Origin: Enterobacter sp. ENT03
GTDB lineage: Bacteria; Pseudomonadota; Gammaproteobacteria; Enterobacterales; Enterobacteriaceae
DNA length: 64,000 nucleotides
Reading direction: 5' to 3'
Assembly: GCF_019218745.1 (NCBI RefSeq)
Contig: NZ_JAHUXA010000019.1
Coordinates: 1-64,000, forward strand
Shown: one piece after another, positions 17,821-25,911 of the stretch
How the letters are laid out: every line of letters begins with the position of its first letter
How positions within the stretch are numbered: position 1 is the first letter of the stretch
Translations under genes and position numbers: made by a program
The notes under the pieces: generated by a model
Databases searched by the model: none
What the model saw: the letters and a program-made list of their open reading frames with translations, nothing else
Told to the model about the DNA's origin: nothing

Positions 17821-19428
17821 TTATTCAACTGATACGTTTTCGAAGTGGTGTTTGCCCAGTGGATCAACCACATAGCCTTTCACTTCTTTACGCACTGGCT
17901 CGTACACGGTGGAGTGCGCGATGATCAGAGCCGGAGCCTGGTCGTGCATCACTACCTGAGCCTGTTTGTACAGTTCAATACGTTTGTTGTGATCGTCAGT
18001 CGCACGTGCCGGCTGGATCAGATCTTCAAACGGCTTGTAGCACCAGCGAGAGTAGTTGGAACCTTGTTTCGCCGCGTCGCAGCTGAACAGGGTGGCGAAG
18101 AAGTTGTCCGGATCCCCATTGTCCCCGGTCCAGCCCATCATCACGGCCTGGTGTTCGCCCGCCTTCGCACGTTTCAGGTACTCGCCCCACTCGTAGGTCA
18201 CGATTTTGGCCTGTACGCCGATTTTCGCCCAGTCAGACTGGATCATTTCCGCCATACGGCGTGCGTTCGGGTTGTACGGACGCTGTACAGGCATCGCCCA
18301 CAGCTCGACGGTGAAACCTTTATCCTGACCGGCTTCTTTCAGCAGCGCTTTCGCTTTCTCAACGTCGTAGGTGTAATCCTTAACGTCGTCGTTATAACCC
18401 CACATGGTTGGCGGGATCAGGTTTTTCGCGGCAACGCCTGCACCCTGATAAACCGCTTTGATGATCGCTTCTTTGTTCACCGCATAGGTCAGCGCCTGGC
18501 GAACTTTCACGTCATCAAACGGTTTTTTCTCGGTGTTGAAAGAGAGGTAGCCGACGTTCAGACCGGCCTGCTCCATCAGGTTGATTTTGGTGTCTTTCTT
18601 CATGCGTGCAATGTCAGCCGGGTTCGGGAACGGCATCACCTGACACTCATTTTTCTGCAGTTTTGCATAACGTACAGAGGCGTCCGGGGTGATGGAGAAC
18701 ACCAGGCGGTCGATCTGCGGTTTGGTACCCCAGAAGCCTTCAAACGCTTTGTACAGAATGCGGGAGTCTTTCTGGTACTGCTGCAGCTGGAACGGACCGG
18801 TACCGATTGGGTTCAGGTCGATTTTCTCCGGCGTACCGGCTTTCAGCATGTTGTCAGCGTACTCTTTAGAGAGGATAGAAGCGAAGTCCATGGCGAGGTC
18901 AGCCAGGAACGGGGCTTCCGGACGCGCCAGTACAAACTGTACGGTTTTGTCGTCGACTTTTTTCACTTCGCTAATCAGGTCTGGCAGGCCCATCCCTTCG
19001 AAGTATTCGTAGCTGCCGCCAGACACTTTATGGTACGGGTTTTCAGCATTTTTCTGGCGATCAAAAGAGAACACCACGTCGTCGGCGTTGAAATCGCGCG
19101 TCGGTTTGAAATCTTTGTTGTCCTGCCACTTCACACCGCTACGCAGGTGGAAGGTATAGACTTTACCGTCTTCGCTGACTTCCCACTTTTCAGCGAGGCC
19201 TGGGATCACTTCGGTGGTACCAATTTTGAATTCAACCAGACGGTTGTAGATTGGCACTGAGCTTGCGTCGTAAGTGGTACCAGAGGTAAAGAGCTGTGGG
19301 TTAAAGCCTTCCGGCGAGCCTTCTGAACAGTAAACCAGGGTCTTGGCCTGTACGCTTGCTGCGACGGTCATGGCCACCAGGCTAAGACCAAGCTTCAGCA
19401 TCCCTGACTTCTTCAAGGAAATACTCAT
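17821..19428 (-). CDS. dppA: periplasmic dipeptide-binding protein DppA
   Basis: The 535-residue high-affinity periplasmic receptor delivers dipeptides (and haem) to DppBCDF and is used in chemotaxis through Tap in E. coli. The signal peptide covers about residues 1-28 (ASVQAKT). The rest is a class C (SBP_bac_5) binding protein. It is first in the operon. Its leader has a C/A-rich stretch matching the GcvB sRNA target of E. coli dppA and carries an ERIC element upstream. Confidence 0.97.
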   Translation of the reverse strand: MSISLKKSGMLKLGLSLVAMTVAASVQAKTLVYCSEGSPEGFNPQLFTSGTTYDASSVPIYNRLVEFKIGTTEVIPGLAEKWEVSEDGKVYTFHLRSGVKWQDNKDFKPTRDFNADDVVFSFDRQKNAENPYHKVSGGSYEYFEGMGLPDLISEVKKVDDKTVQFVLARPEAPFLADLAMDFASILSKEYADNMLKAGTPEKIDLNPIGTGPFQLQQYQKDSRILYKAFEGFWGTKPQIDRLVFSITPDASVRYAKLQKNECQVMPFPNPADIARMKKDTKINLMEQAGLNVGYLSFNTEKKPFDDVKVRQALTYAVNKEAIIKAVYQGAGVAAKNLIPPTMWGYNDDVKDYTYDVEKAKALLKEAGQDKGFTVELWAMPVQRPYNPNARRMAEMIQSDWAKIGVQAKIVTYEWGEYLKRAKAGEHQAVMMGWTGDNGDPDNFFATLFSCDAAKQGSNYSRWCYKPFEDLIQPARATDDHNKRIELYKQAQVVMHDQAPALIIAHSTVYEPVRKEVKGYVVDPLGKHHFENVSVE

Positions 19429-19438
19429 TATTCTGCTC

Positions 19439-19462
19439 CAATGTGATTATGTGTTGTTTACC
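19439..19462 (-). promoter_or_regulatory. candidate GcvB sRNA pairing site in the dppA leader
   Basis: The dppA mRNA leader reads AACAACACATAATCACAT immediately before TTGGAGCAGAATAATG. This closely follows the E. coli dppA leader, where the GU-rich R1 region of GcvB pairs with the C/A-rich stretch and blocks translation. The pairing is inferred from similarity; gcvB itself is not in the window. Confidence 0.6.
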
Positions 19463-19474
19463 CGTTGCAGTGGG

Positions 19475-19601
19475 TATACACATCATTCTTCAAGCCGCGT
19501 CTTTGTTGGCTGCCTTCGCTCACCCTGTCACATAGTTCACTATGCTCCAGGGATTCGCTCAGTTGCCGCCGCGACGCGACTTGAATAATTTCGTGTATAT
19601 A
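19475..19601. repeat. ERIC element in the dppA upstream region
   Basis: The segment is 127 bp, the canonical ERIC length, with terminal inverted repeats TATACAC...GTGTATA and the central palindrome in diverged form (CTCACCCTGTCACATAG / CTATGCTCCAGGGATTCGCTC). It is read in the same direction as dppA and would fold as a long hairpin if the promoter lies upstream of it. Confidence 0.85.
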
Positions 19602-20122
19602 TCCGACAGGCCTTTATTTATTTTTTACCGGTCTGGTCGGTTGTGCCCGGAGGCTATATGAGAGATGGGGAATCCTTTCACAAGGTTGACTGAGTTGCAG
19701 TGCAGATTCTCCGTGAAATGCCCCTCATGCCCTACAATCTGTCAACAGAATGTCAAAACGTCAATACAGGTAACCAGGATTTACAACGACGGTGAGAATT
19801 GGCAAACAAAGATTAAAAAAAGTACATGGACTGGTTTTCAGCAGGGAAAATTGTGCTACTGGTCGGATGCCAGAATAAACCGCTGCTTTTTACCCATGAG
19901 CCAGTGATTAACATTCACGCAGTTTATGAAAAAATTCTTACGGAATGATGAATATGTGAGCGATTAATACCGCGAACGTTAAAACGCACAGGTGAAAATG
20001 CTGAGCTTATCCATAAGCAACGCGAAAAAAGATTCAAACATATATAAAAAAATACGATGGAATATCTGGCAAATGCCGGGAATTATGGGCGATACCGACG
20101 TGGTATTCAGTAGGGTTATTTT
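19602..20122. other. intergenic stretch upstream of dppA without a recognisable gene
   Basis: About 520 bases with no convincing coding sequence. It should contain the dppA promoter: leftward TTGACA-like hexamers occur near 19740-19765, but no clear -10 element could be paired with them. The section 19800-20100 is AT-rich. Short open frames here have no recognisable product and no good start signals. Confidence 0.4.
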
Positions 20123-20236
20123 CGCCGGGTGGCACTCAGCACAAACGTAGGCCCGGCAAGCCTGCGCCGCCGGGCATAATACCGGCACGCTGCCCTCTAT
20201 CTTCGCCGGGTGGCGCTGCGCTTACCCGGCCTACGG
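20123..20236. repeat. two REP/BIME modules
   Basis: CGCCGGGTGGC...GCCCGGC...GCCGCCGGGCA (20123-20176) and CGCCGGGTGGCGCTGCGCTTACCCGGCCTACGG-type sequence (20213-20236) are typical REP units flanking a 36-base interval, downstream of the tRNA-Pro transcription unit. Confidence 0.7.
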
Positions 20237-20256
20237 GATCAGTGGATGCCAGATGC

Positions 20257-20289
20257 AAAAAGCCCGTCGTGTTTCCACGACGGGCTTTT
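20257..20289. terminator. second terminator of the tRNA-Pro unit
   Basis: AGCCCGTCGTG and CACGACGGGCT form an 11-bp stem with a TTTC loop, flanked by A-rich and T-rich runs, so it can act in both directions. On the minus strand it follows the duplicated tRNA 3' end. Confidence 0.85.
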
Positions 20290-20312
20290 AAATTTGGTCG
20301 GTGATAGAGGAT
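20286..20312 (-). repeat. duplicated tRNA-Pro 3' end (tRNA remnant)
   Basis: These 27 bases are identical to 20452-20478, which is the last 18 bases of tRNA-Pro including CCA plus 9 bases of trailer. The copy lies 166 bases downstream of the real tRNA end in the direction of transcription and is again followed by a terminator hairpin. Such tRNA-tail copies resemble the repeats after E. coli tyrT or a core site left by an integrated element. Confidence 0.75.
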
Positions 20313-20426
20313 GACTCGCCACACTGTGGCTCGCCCTGCGGGTCGTTGCTTCGCAACGTTGTCTCGCTTCGCTCGGCGCGAACCTCCTCCCCCGGAGCTT
20401 CTCATCCTCCCGAACCACAGATAGCA

Positions 20427-20454
20427 AAAAGCCCAACCAGAAGGTTGGGCTTTT
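20427..20454. terminator. first terminator downstream of tRNA-Pro
   Basis: GCCCAACC and GGTTGGGC form an 8-bp stem with a 4-base loop, flanked by five A and five T, directly after the tRNA on the minus strand. It looks bidirectional. Confidence 0.85.
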
Positions 20455-20460
20455 TAAATT

Positions 20461-20537
<77 letters not shown>

Positions 20538-20548
20538 AATGCGGGCGA

Positions 20549-20577
20549 ATCTTACTGCCGGGCACCGCAACCGTCAA
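20549..20577 (-). promoter_or_regulatory. proK promoter
   Basis: On the minus strand TTGACG (complement of 20572-20577), a 17-base spacer and TAAGAT (complement of 20549-20554) lie 11 bases before the tRNA. The discriminator TCGCCCGC is GC-rich, as expected for a stringently controlled stable-RNA promoter. Confidence 0.75.
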
Positions 20578-20603
20578 TCCCTTAACGTAAAAAAGCCTTT
20601 TGA

Positions 20604-20622
20604 CTGGCGATAAACTCGCCAG
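20604..20622 (-). terminator. hairpin after eptB
   Basis: CTGGCGA and TCGCCAG form a 7-bp stem around a 5-base loop just past the eptB stop; a T-run follows after about ten bases. It is a likely end of the eptB transcript. Confidence 0.55.
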
Positions 20623-20627
20623 CCTGT

Positions 20628-22319
20628 TTACTTAGCCGCCGACGCCGCGCCGTCCGGGATGTGGCACCAGTTGTTGTTCTCATTGATACCGCCATTCGGC
20701 GAGGTATAACCCAGGCAGCCCATGATGGTGTCATACAGTTCAACCTGGCGACGCGGTACTTTCATCCCGGCCTGCTGCTTGAGATGAGCGAACATTTTGG
20801 CTTTGTCTGGGTTTTCCAGATACTTGTCAGACATCCATACCATCATTGGCACGCGGAACTGCTCCGGCGGAGCCATTTTGCGCGGCGTACCGTGCAGATG
20901 CTCGTTCTCGTTGATTGACTCACCATGATCGGCCGCGTAGAAAACAATCGCTTTCTTATCGCGTACCTGGTCGATAACACTGTCGATAAAGTGATCGACA
21001 TAGGTCACGGAGTTATCAAACGAGTTGATCATCTCTTCTTTGGAACACTTGTCGTCCACGCTCTGACACTCAGGCGTCCACTGGGCGAAACTACGCGGAT
21101 AACGCAGGGTGTAATTAAAGTGCGAGCCTTTGGTATGGAAAATAATGAGGTGCTTGCCATCAGGATTGTTTTGCAGCGAGCCCTTCATTTCGTCCAGCAG
21201 CAACGCATCATCGACATGTTTACCGCGATTACGCGGCTCAGCGCCAATCTGCTCACGGTAGGCGATGTTATCCGCCATGGTGTTGCTGTAGAACCACATT
21301 TCGCTTTGCATGGCATACAGGTCGCTGGAGAAGCCGAGCTGTTTCAGTACCGCAAAGACGTTCTGCTCTTTCAGGGTACGCTGAGGATTTTCATCCGCCC
21401 CGCCCTCACGCACAAACATACAGCGCAGTGACAGCTTGGTGGCGGTATCACAGGAATAACCGCGGAAGGCGACCAGGTTTTTCTCGGCCGCCAGCTTCGG
21501 CGTGGTATTACGCTCGTAGCCGAGCATGCCCATATGATCCCAGCGGGTCGTTTCACCGATGATAAAAACCACATAGGTATCATCGAGATCCTTCGGCGCC
21601 ACGTAAGAGAATTTGGTGGCCGGATTGATCAGCGAATTGTTATCAGAAGACTCATCCACCTGCGCCCAGGCGTACAGCCCTAACGCTGACAGCCAGTTAG
21701 ACGGCAGATAAGAGTTGGCGACGACGCCGCCGTAGCTTGGCATATCGACGCCAGTCGCGCGCTCCATATGCTTTTGCTGCACTTCAAGCAGGCGAATCGG
21801 CCCCCAGACCATCAGCCCGGCTAACACCACCACCGTGGCGCTGCGCATACGCAGCCCCGGTGTGCGCAACTGGCGCAGCAACGTATAGCGGCAGCGATTG
21901 CTCCAGATAAAAATCAGCGGCAGCGTGCTCACGCACACCAGCCAGAGAATAAAATGCAGACCGACGACTTCTTTTGACAGGTCAATGTCCGTTGTCATCA
22001 CCGAGGCAATAATGCCGTAGCCGATCACCACGTTCAGGAAAGTCATGTAATAACTGGCACCGGCAGAAAAGAGCACCACCAGCGTCGACAGCACGCGCCA
22101 GGCACGCCGTCCAAATAGAGAAAGAACCCGAAGTAAAAAGAAGGTGACTAATACCGTTGCCACTAATTCAACAATAACAGCAACGCCTTTCCAGACCGTA
22201 AACTCTTGCGCATATCCATCAAATCGACGAATAAAAACAGCGGCGTTCATAAACAGACCGATGTACAACGCCAGCAAAAAACTCAGCCTTTGTTGCGTCA
22301 TCATTTTGATATATTTCAT
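20628..22319 (-). CDS. eptB: Kdo(2)-lipid A phosphoethanolamine 7''-transferase EptB
   Basis: EptB transfers phosphoethanolamine from phosphatidylethanolamine to the outer Kdo of LPS, lowering surface charge and raising resistance to cationic peptides. Five N-terminal transmembrane helices (about residues 10-185) precede a periplasmic sulfatase/alkaline-phosphatase-like domain. Glu256 (VVFIIGETTRWD) is the expected zinc ligand, and Thr294 in the CDTATKLSLRC motif, between the disulfide cysteines 290 and 300, is the expected nucleophile. The length of 563 residues equals E. coli EptB. In E. coli it is controlled by MgrR and sigma-E; those sites are not identifiable here. It is related to the EptA/MCR enzymes, but overall sequence and location fit EptB. 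Confidence 0.96.
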   Translation of the reverse strand: MKYIKMMTQQRLSFLLALYIGLFMNAAVFIRRFDGYAQEFTVWKGVAVIVELVATVLVTFFLLRVLSLFGRRAWRVLSTLVVLFSAGASYYMTFLNVVIGYGIIASVMTTDIDLSKEVVGLHFILWLVCVSTLPLIFIWSNRCRYTLLRQLRTPGLRMRSATVVVLAGLMVWGPIRLLEVQQKHMERATGVDMPSYGGVVANSYLPSNWLSALGLYAWAQVDESSDNNSLINPATKFSYVAPKDLDDTYVVFIIGETTRWDHMGMLGYERNTTPKLAAEKNLVAFRGYSCDTATKLSLRCMFVREGGADENPQRTLKEQNVFAVLKQLGFSSDLYAMQSEMWFYSNTMADNIAYREQIGAEPRNRGKHVDDALLLDEMKGSLQNNPDGKHLIIFHTKGSHFNYTLRYPRSFAQWTPECQSVDDKCSKEEMINSFDNSVTYVDHFIDSVIDQVRDKKAIVFYAADHGESINENEHLHGTPRKMAPPEQFRVPMMVWMSDKYLENPDKAKMFAHLKQQAGMKVPRRQVELYDTIMGCLGYTSPNGGINENNNWCHIPDGAASAAK

Positions 22320-22566
22320 TCAAAGCACCCTGGGAGAAGGGAATAGAGAACACCCGTGCGCAGGCGTCGTGTCTGCGTAAAGGCTTATTAAACGTCAAAG
22401 AAGTCATCCGAGAACTTCCTGAAGCGCGGGGTAGTAGACCACGCGGGTGATAAAAAGTGTCACCGCGAATGTGATCTCATTAAACATTTACAAAAATAAT
22501 GCAAAACGCGGCAGAGCTTACTTTATTACCCCTGATGCGGGAAGGGAGAAAGCGTGAGAGGAGAAC

Positions 22567-22594
22567 GGAAAAGCGCCACGCAGAGCGTGGCGCC
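22567..22594 (-). terminator. yhjX terminator
   Basis: On the minus strand GCGCCACGC and GCGTGGCGC form a 9-bp stem with a TCT loop followed by TTTT, immediately after the yhjX stop codon. Confidence 0.8.
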
Positions 22595-22600
22595 GATCGC

Positions 22601-23815
22601 TTAATGGTGGGTCAGTGCCTGAGTATTGTTGAAGTATTCACGCTGCGGCTGGCGAATGGTGGTGGAGAGCGCCAGCGAAAGGATCAGCAGCGCGAAGATG
22701 ACGCAGAATGTGACGTAGAAGCCGCCGAACAGCGAGGCGATAATCGAACCACAGATGCTGCCGATACCAAAGCCCAGGTAAATCACCCCGTAGTTTTTCG
22801 CCAGGTTGTTCAGCCCGAAGAACTCGCTGACCAGCGACGGGAACACGGTGATGGTACCGCCGAAGTTAAAGGCGACGCAGGCGATAGCAGCGAAGAAGCT
22901 GACTTCGTTAAGGGGCGCAAACAGCAGGCCCGCCATACCCACCAGCGAGACGACCTGGCCGAGCGTAATGACGCGAATACGGGACATTTTATCGGAGAGG
23001 ATGCCGAGCACCAGACGGCCCGTCAGGTTGGCAATAGAAATCACGGTAACGGCGTTTGCCGCGGTCGCCACATCCAGATGCACCATGCCCTGGGCAATAT
23101 CTTTCGCCACGCCGATCACGTACAGACCGCTCATACAGGCGGTGAGGAACATCACGGCCAGCATCCAGTACTGCGGTTTACGCATGGACTGCGCCAGCGT
23201 GAAGTCATTCTCGACCACGCCATTAACCATGCCGACTTTCTGCTGCGGCGCATCTTTCATCAGCATGGCACCGAAGACAATCATCACCAGTACCATTGCG
23301 CCCCAGATCATAAAGGTTTTTTCGAGGCCCACGGTCGCCAGCAGATGGCTGTCGATGAATTTAAAACCGAGGCTGCCCAGACCATAAGAGCCAATGGAGA
23401 AGGCGGAAATCAGCCCTTTCCGCTCCGGGAAGAATTTTACACAGTTGGAGAGCGTCAGCAGATAGCCCGCGCCATCGGCAAGGCCGACCAGCACGCCGGC
23501 GCTCAGCCACAGCATCAACAGGCTGTTGGCATGAGCGGTAAGAAAGAAACCGACGCCGAGCAGAAGACCGGACGCGATGGTGACACGTTTAACGCCAAAC
23601 CGTTCCTGAAGTTTCCCGGCTACCGAGGAAGACAGCGCCAGCCCGAGGCTCAGCAGGCCAAAAGAAAATGCCACCTGGCTTACCGGCTCATCCAGCTTTT
23701 CCGCCAGCGCGCTATTAAACAGACTCCAGGTATAAACCGATCCAAGGGCAAATTGCGTAATGATGGTACCGACCAGCGTCAGCCAGCGGGTACGATTCAG
23801 TGAGGATGTATTCAT
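22601..23815 (-). CDS. yhjX: MFS transporter YhjX, pyruvate-responsive
   Basis: The 404-residue major facilitator protein has twelve predicted helices and the MFS loop motif GKLQERFGVKR between helices 2 and 3. It belongs to the oxalate/formate antiporter-like branch. In E. coli it is the main target of the PyrSR (YpdAB) two-component system and is induced by extracellular pyruvate; its substrate is not certain. The start MNTSSLNRTRW at 23815 aligns with E. coli YhjX and has GGAAG upstream; the frame stays open further upstream but that part contains the regulator site. It is a single-gene unit. Confidence 0.93.
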   Translation of the reverse strand: MNTSSLNRTRWLTLVGTIITQFALGSVYTWSLFNSALAEKLDEPVSQVAFSFGLLSLGLALSSSVAGKLQERFGVKRVTIASGLLLGVGFFLTAHANSLLMLWLSAGVLVGLADGAGYLLTLSNCVKFFPERKGLISAFSIGSYGLGSLGFKFIDSHLLATVGLEKTFMIWGAMVLVMIVFGAMLMKDAPQQKVGMVNGVVENDFTLAQSMRKPQYWMLAVMFLTACMSGLYVIGVAKDIAQGMVHLDVATAANAVTVISIANLTGRLVLGILSDKMSRIRVITLGQVVSLVGMAGLLFAPLNEVSFFAAIACVAFNFGGTITVFPSLVSEFFGLNNLAKNYGVIYLGFGIGSICGSIIASLFGGFYVTFCVIFALLILSLALSTTIRQPQREYFNNTQALTHH

Positions 23816-23897
23816 GGCAGTCTTCCTGCGTAAGCAAAAGGGAAATTCTCTGCCGCTAACCATAACGAAGCGCCGCTGATGCCGGATCGAAAACGGC

Positions 23898-23928
23898 ATG
23901 AAATGCAGTGAGGACGGAATGAAATGCC
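23898..23928 (-). promoter_or_regulatory. candidate PyrR (YpdB) binding site upstream of yhjX
   Basis: On the minus strand GGCATTTCAT and TGCATTTCAT form a direct repeat separated by exactly 11 bases. The motif I recall for YpdB at E. coli yhjX is GGCATTTCAT-N11-GGCATTTCAT. It lies about 85 bases upstream of the start codon, a position suited to activation. Confidence 0.75.
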
Positions 23929-24058
23929 TTACAGCGGGAATGAATGACAACGGGAAAAATGGCGACCAGCGAAAATTGCACGTAAGTTAGCGCGCACTAT
24001 CGCGGAGAAGCGCATGAATATTGTATAAAAAATGTAATTGATTTGTTTTAAATGCTAA

Positions 24059-24754
24059 TTAAAAGCGCGCGCTGAAGCCCATGCTGTAGAGGTAGTTTTG
24101 CCCGGCATCCATATTTTCGGACTGCGACAGAGAGGCATAGGCAGCGAGGTGAGGATTGAGCAACATATCCGCGCCGAGGGTCACGTCCAGCCAGTTACCG
24201 TCCTGACTGGACGCCGTTAAGCGGTTGAGGCCAGACTGGGTTTTCCAGATATTGTCGCCAAACTGCTGGTTATAGCTGATTTGCGCCCACGGGCGGAGAT
24301 CCCCGTGACGGCTATCTACACGCCAGCCCACCGAGCTGACGCTGGCATGCCAGAGCGGATCGCTGAATTGCAGATTGGCGGGGCTATCGCCAAATTCGTT
24401 ATACATCGATGAGGCAGAGCTGTCGTAATGCCAGGCGGCCACCGGGCCGGTCGTGACATTATTCACCAGCGGAATATTCCAGCCGAGGCTCATGGTGCTG
24501 GTCGCGTCCAGCGGCGTATCATCAGGCAAATTCCAGGCCAGGCCCGGCGTATTTTGCGTCGAACGGATGCGCCCTTCGAGAATATCGTCATAACGTGGTT
24601 GGTGATCGCTGTCCCATGTATAACGATCCGCCATATTACTTTGCGGGTCGCTAACGATATATTCTTGGTGCCACGCCTGCGCCGTCTGGCAAAAAAACAG
24701 ACTCACAGACACGATCGCCAGAGCGTGGCCACGGTTAATTTTTATCTTCATCAA
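24059..24754 (-). CDS. yhjY: outer-membrane autotransporter-type beta-barrel protein YhjY
   Basis: The 231-residue protein has a signal peptide (about residues 1-27, cleaved after TAQA) and then alternating amphipathic strands ending in the aromatic C-terminus FSARF, the signal for outer-membrane insertion. This is the beta-domain of autotransporters without a passenger, as in E. coli YhjY. Related domains occur in EstA-type lipases, but no GDSL catalytic motif is visible here, so lipase activity is not supported. The role is unknown. It is a single gene, divergent from tag. Confidence 0.85.
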   Translation of the reverse strand: MMKIKINRGHALAIVSVSLFFCQTAQAWHQEYIVSDPQSNMADRYTWDSDHQPRYDDILEGRIRSTQNTPGLAWNLPDDTPLDATSTMSLGWNIPLVNNVTTGPVAAWHYDSSASSMYNEFGDSPANLQFSDPLWHASVSSVGWRVDSRHGDLRPWAQISYNQQFGDNIWKTQSGLNRLTASSQDGNWLDVTLGADMLLNPHLAAYASLSQSENMDAGQNYLYSMGFSARF

Positions 24755-24905
24755 TGCGACTCCAGAAAAGAGCCAAAACCGGCGTTATCGTTATCATTTT
24801 GTGCGGATAAAACCCTGTATTAACTATTGTCTCTTTGAGAGACACGTCAAGCCCGCGGGATAATTTTCTTTTGCCTTCTACCGCAATAATGGAAAGGAGA
24901 AACAT

Positions 24906-25484
24906 ATGCAACGATGTGGTTGGGTCAGTCAGGATCCTCTGTATATCGACTACCACGACAAGGAATGGGGCGTGGCGCAGTCTAATAATCAGAAGCTGTT
25001 TGAAATGATCTGTCTTGAAGGCCAGCAGGCGGGCCTGTCCTGGATCACCGTGCTGAAGAAACGGGAAAATTATCGTCGCTGTTTTTATCAATTCGATCCG
25101 CAGCGCGTGGCAGCGATGCAGGACGAAGATGTGGAAAGGCTGTTGCAGGACGCCGGTATTATCCGCCATCGGGGAAAAATTCAGGCAATTATTGGTAACG
25201 CCAGGGCGTATCTCGCGATGCAGGAACAGGGCGAAGACTTTGCCGATTTTGTCTGGTCGTTTGTCGATCATCAGGTAAAGATGACCCAGGCCGCCAGCCT
25301 TGCCGACATCCCCACTTCAACACCGGAATCGGATGCCCTGTCAAAAGCGCTGAAAAAACGCGGCTTCAAGTTTGTCGGCACCACCATCTGTTACTCCTTT
25401 ATGCAGGCCTGCGGTCTGGTCAATGACCATGTCACCACCTGTTTTTGTCATCCCGGAGGCAATGATGATCCACGAATGGCATGA
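24906..25484 (+). CDS. tag: DNA-3-methyladenine glycosylase I
   Basis: Tag removes 3-methyladenine from alkylated DNA in constitutive base-excision repair. The 192-residue protein has the zinc-snap residues Cys4 and His17 at the N-terminus and the C-terminal CFCHPGG cluster that supplies the remaining ligands. Glu38 in CLEGQQAGLSW is the conserved substrate-pocket residue. A helix-hairpin-helix fold is expected. AAGGAG precedes the ATG. The 3' end overlaps yiaC by 20 bases, so the two are probably cotranscribed. Confidence 0.96.
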   Translation: MQRCGWVSQDPLYIDYHDKEWGVAQSNNQKLFEMICLEGQQAGLSWITVLKKRENYRRCFYQFDPQRVAAMQDEDVERLLQDAGIIRHRGKIQAIIGNARAYLAMQEQGEDFADFVWSFVDHQVKMTQAASLADIPTSTPESDALSKALKKRGFKFVGTTICYSFMQACGLVNDHVTTCFCHPGGNDDPRMA

Positions 25485-25911
25485 AAATGACCCGACACCG
25501 CTGCTGACGCTGTGGCTTGCGAGCACCACCTTTGCCCACCCTTTTATCGACGCGCGCTACTGGCAGGAGAGCAAAAACCTGGTGCGCGATGCGTATTTAC
25601 CCGCTGCCAGAACCTGGGTATGGGAAGAGAATGGGCGCATGGAAGGCTTTGTCAGCGTGATGGACAACCGCTTTGTTGGCGCGCTGTTCGTGCACCCTGA
25701 CGCGATCGGTAAAGGCATCGGGCGAGCGCTGCTTGAGCACGTCAAACAGCGCTATGCCGATCTCAGTCTTGAGGTGTATCAGAAGAATGAGCGGGCGGTG
25801 AATTTCTATCATGCGCTGGGTTTTCGTATCGAAGACAGCGCCTGGCAGGAAGAAACGCACCACCCGACATGGATCATGCGCTGGCAGGGGGATCAAACGC
25901 CGTCAGCGTAA
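25465..25911 (+). CDS. yiaC: GNAT-family N-acetyltransferase YiaC
   Basis: The 148-residue protein has the Gcn5-related acetyltransferase fold, with the acetyl-CoA loop [12 protein letters not shown] and the C-terminal NFYHALGF motif. E. coli YiaC has been reported as a protein lysine acetyltransferase; substrates here are unknown. Two ATGs occur in tandem (25462 and 25465); I chose the second because GGAGG at 25455-25459 leaves five bases of spacing to it but only two to the first. It overlaps tag, and its 3' end runs 38 bases into the convergent bisC gene. Confidence 0.9.
   Translation: MIHEWHENDPTPLLTLWLASTTFAHPFIDARYWQESKNLVRDAYLPAARTWVWEENGRMEGFVSVMDNRFVGALFVHPDAIGKGIGRALLEHVKQRYADLSLEVYQKNERAVNFYHALGFRIEDSAWQEETHHPTWIMRWQGDQTPSA

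Noticed and set aside
17845-19260. 471-residue open frame antisense to dppA
   Set aside because: It lies entirely inside dppA on the other strand, with residue composition typical of a shadow of a GC-rich gene.
22499-23803. 434-residue plus-strand open frame opposite yhjX
   Set aside because: The His/Arg/Gln-rich translation has no family features; the minus-strand MFS gene explains the DNA.
24059-24754. YhjY as a lipase
   Set aside because: Only the autotransporter barrel is present; no GDSL or Ser-hydrolase motif is visible.
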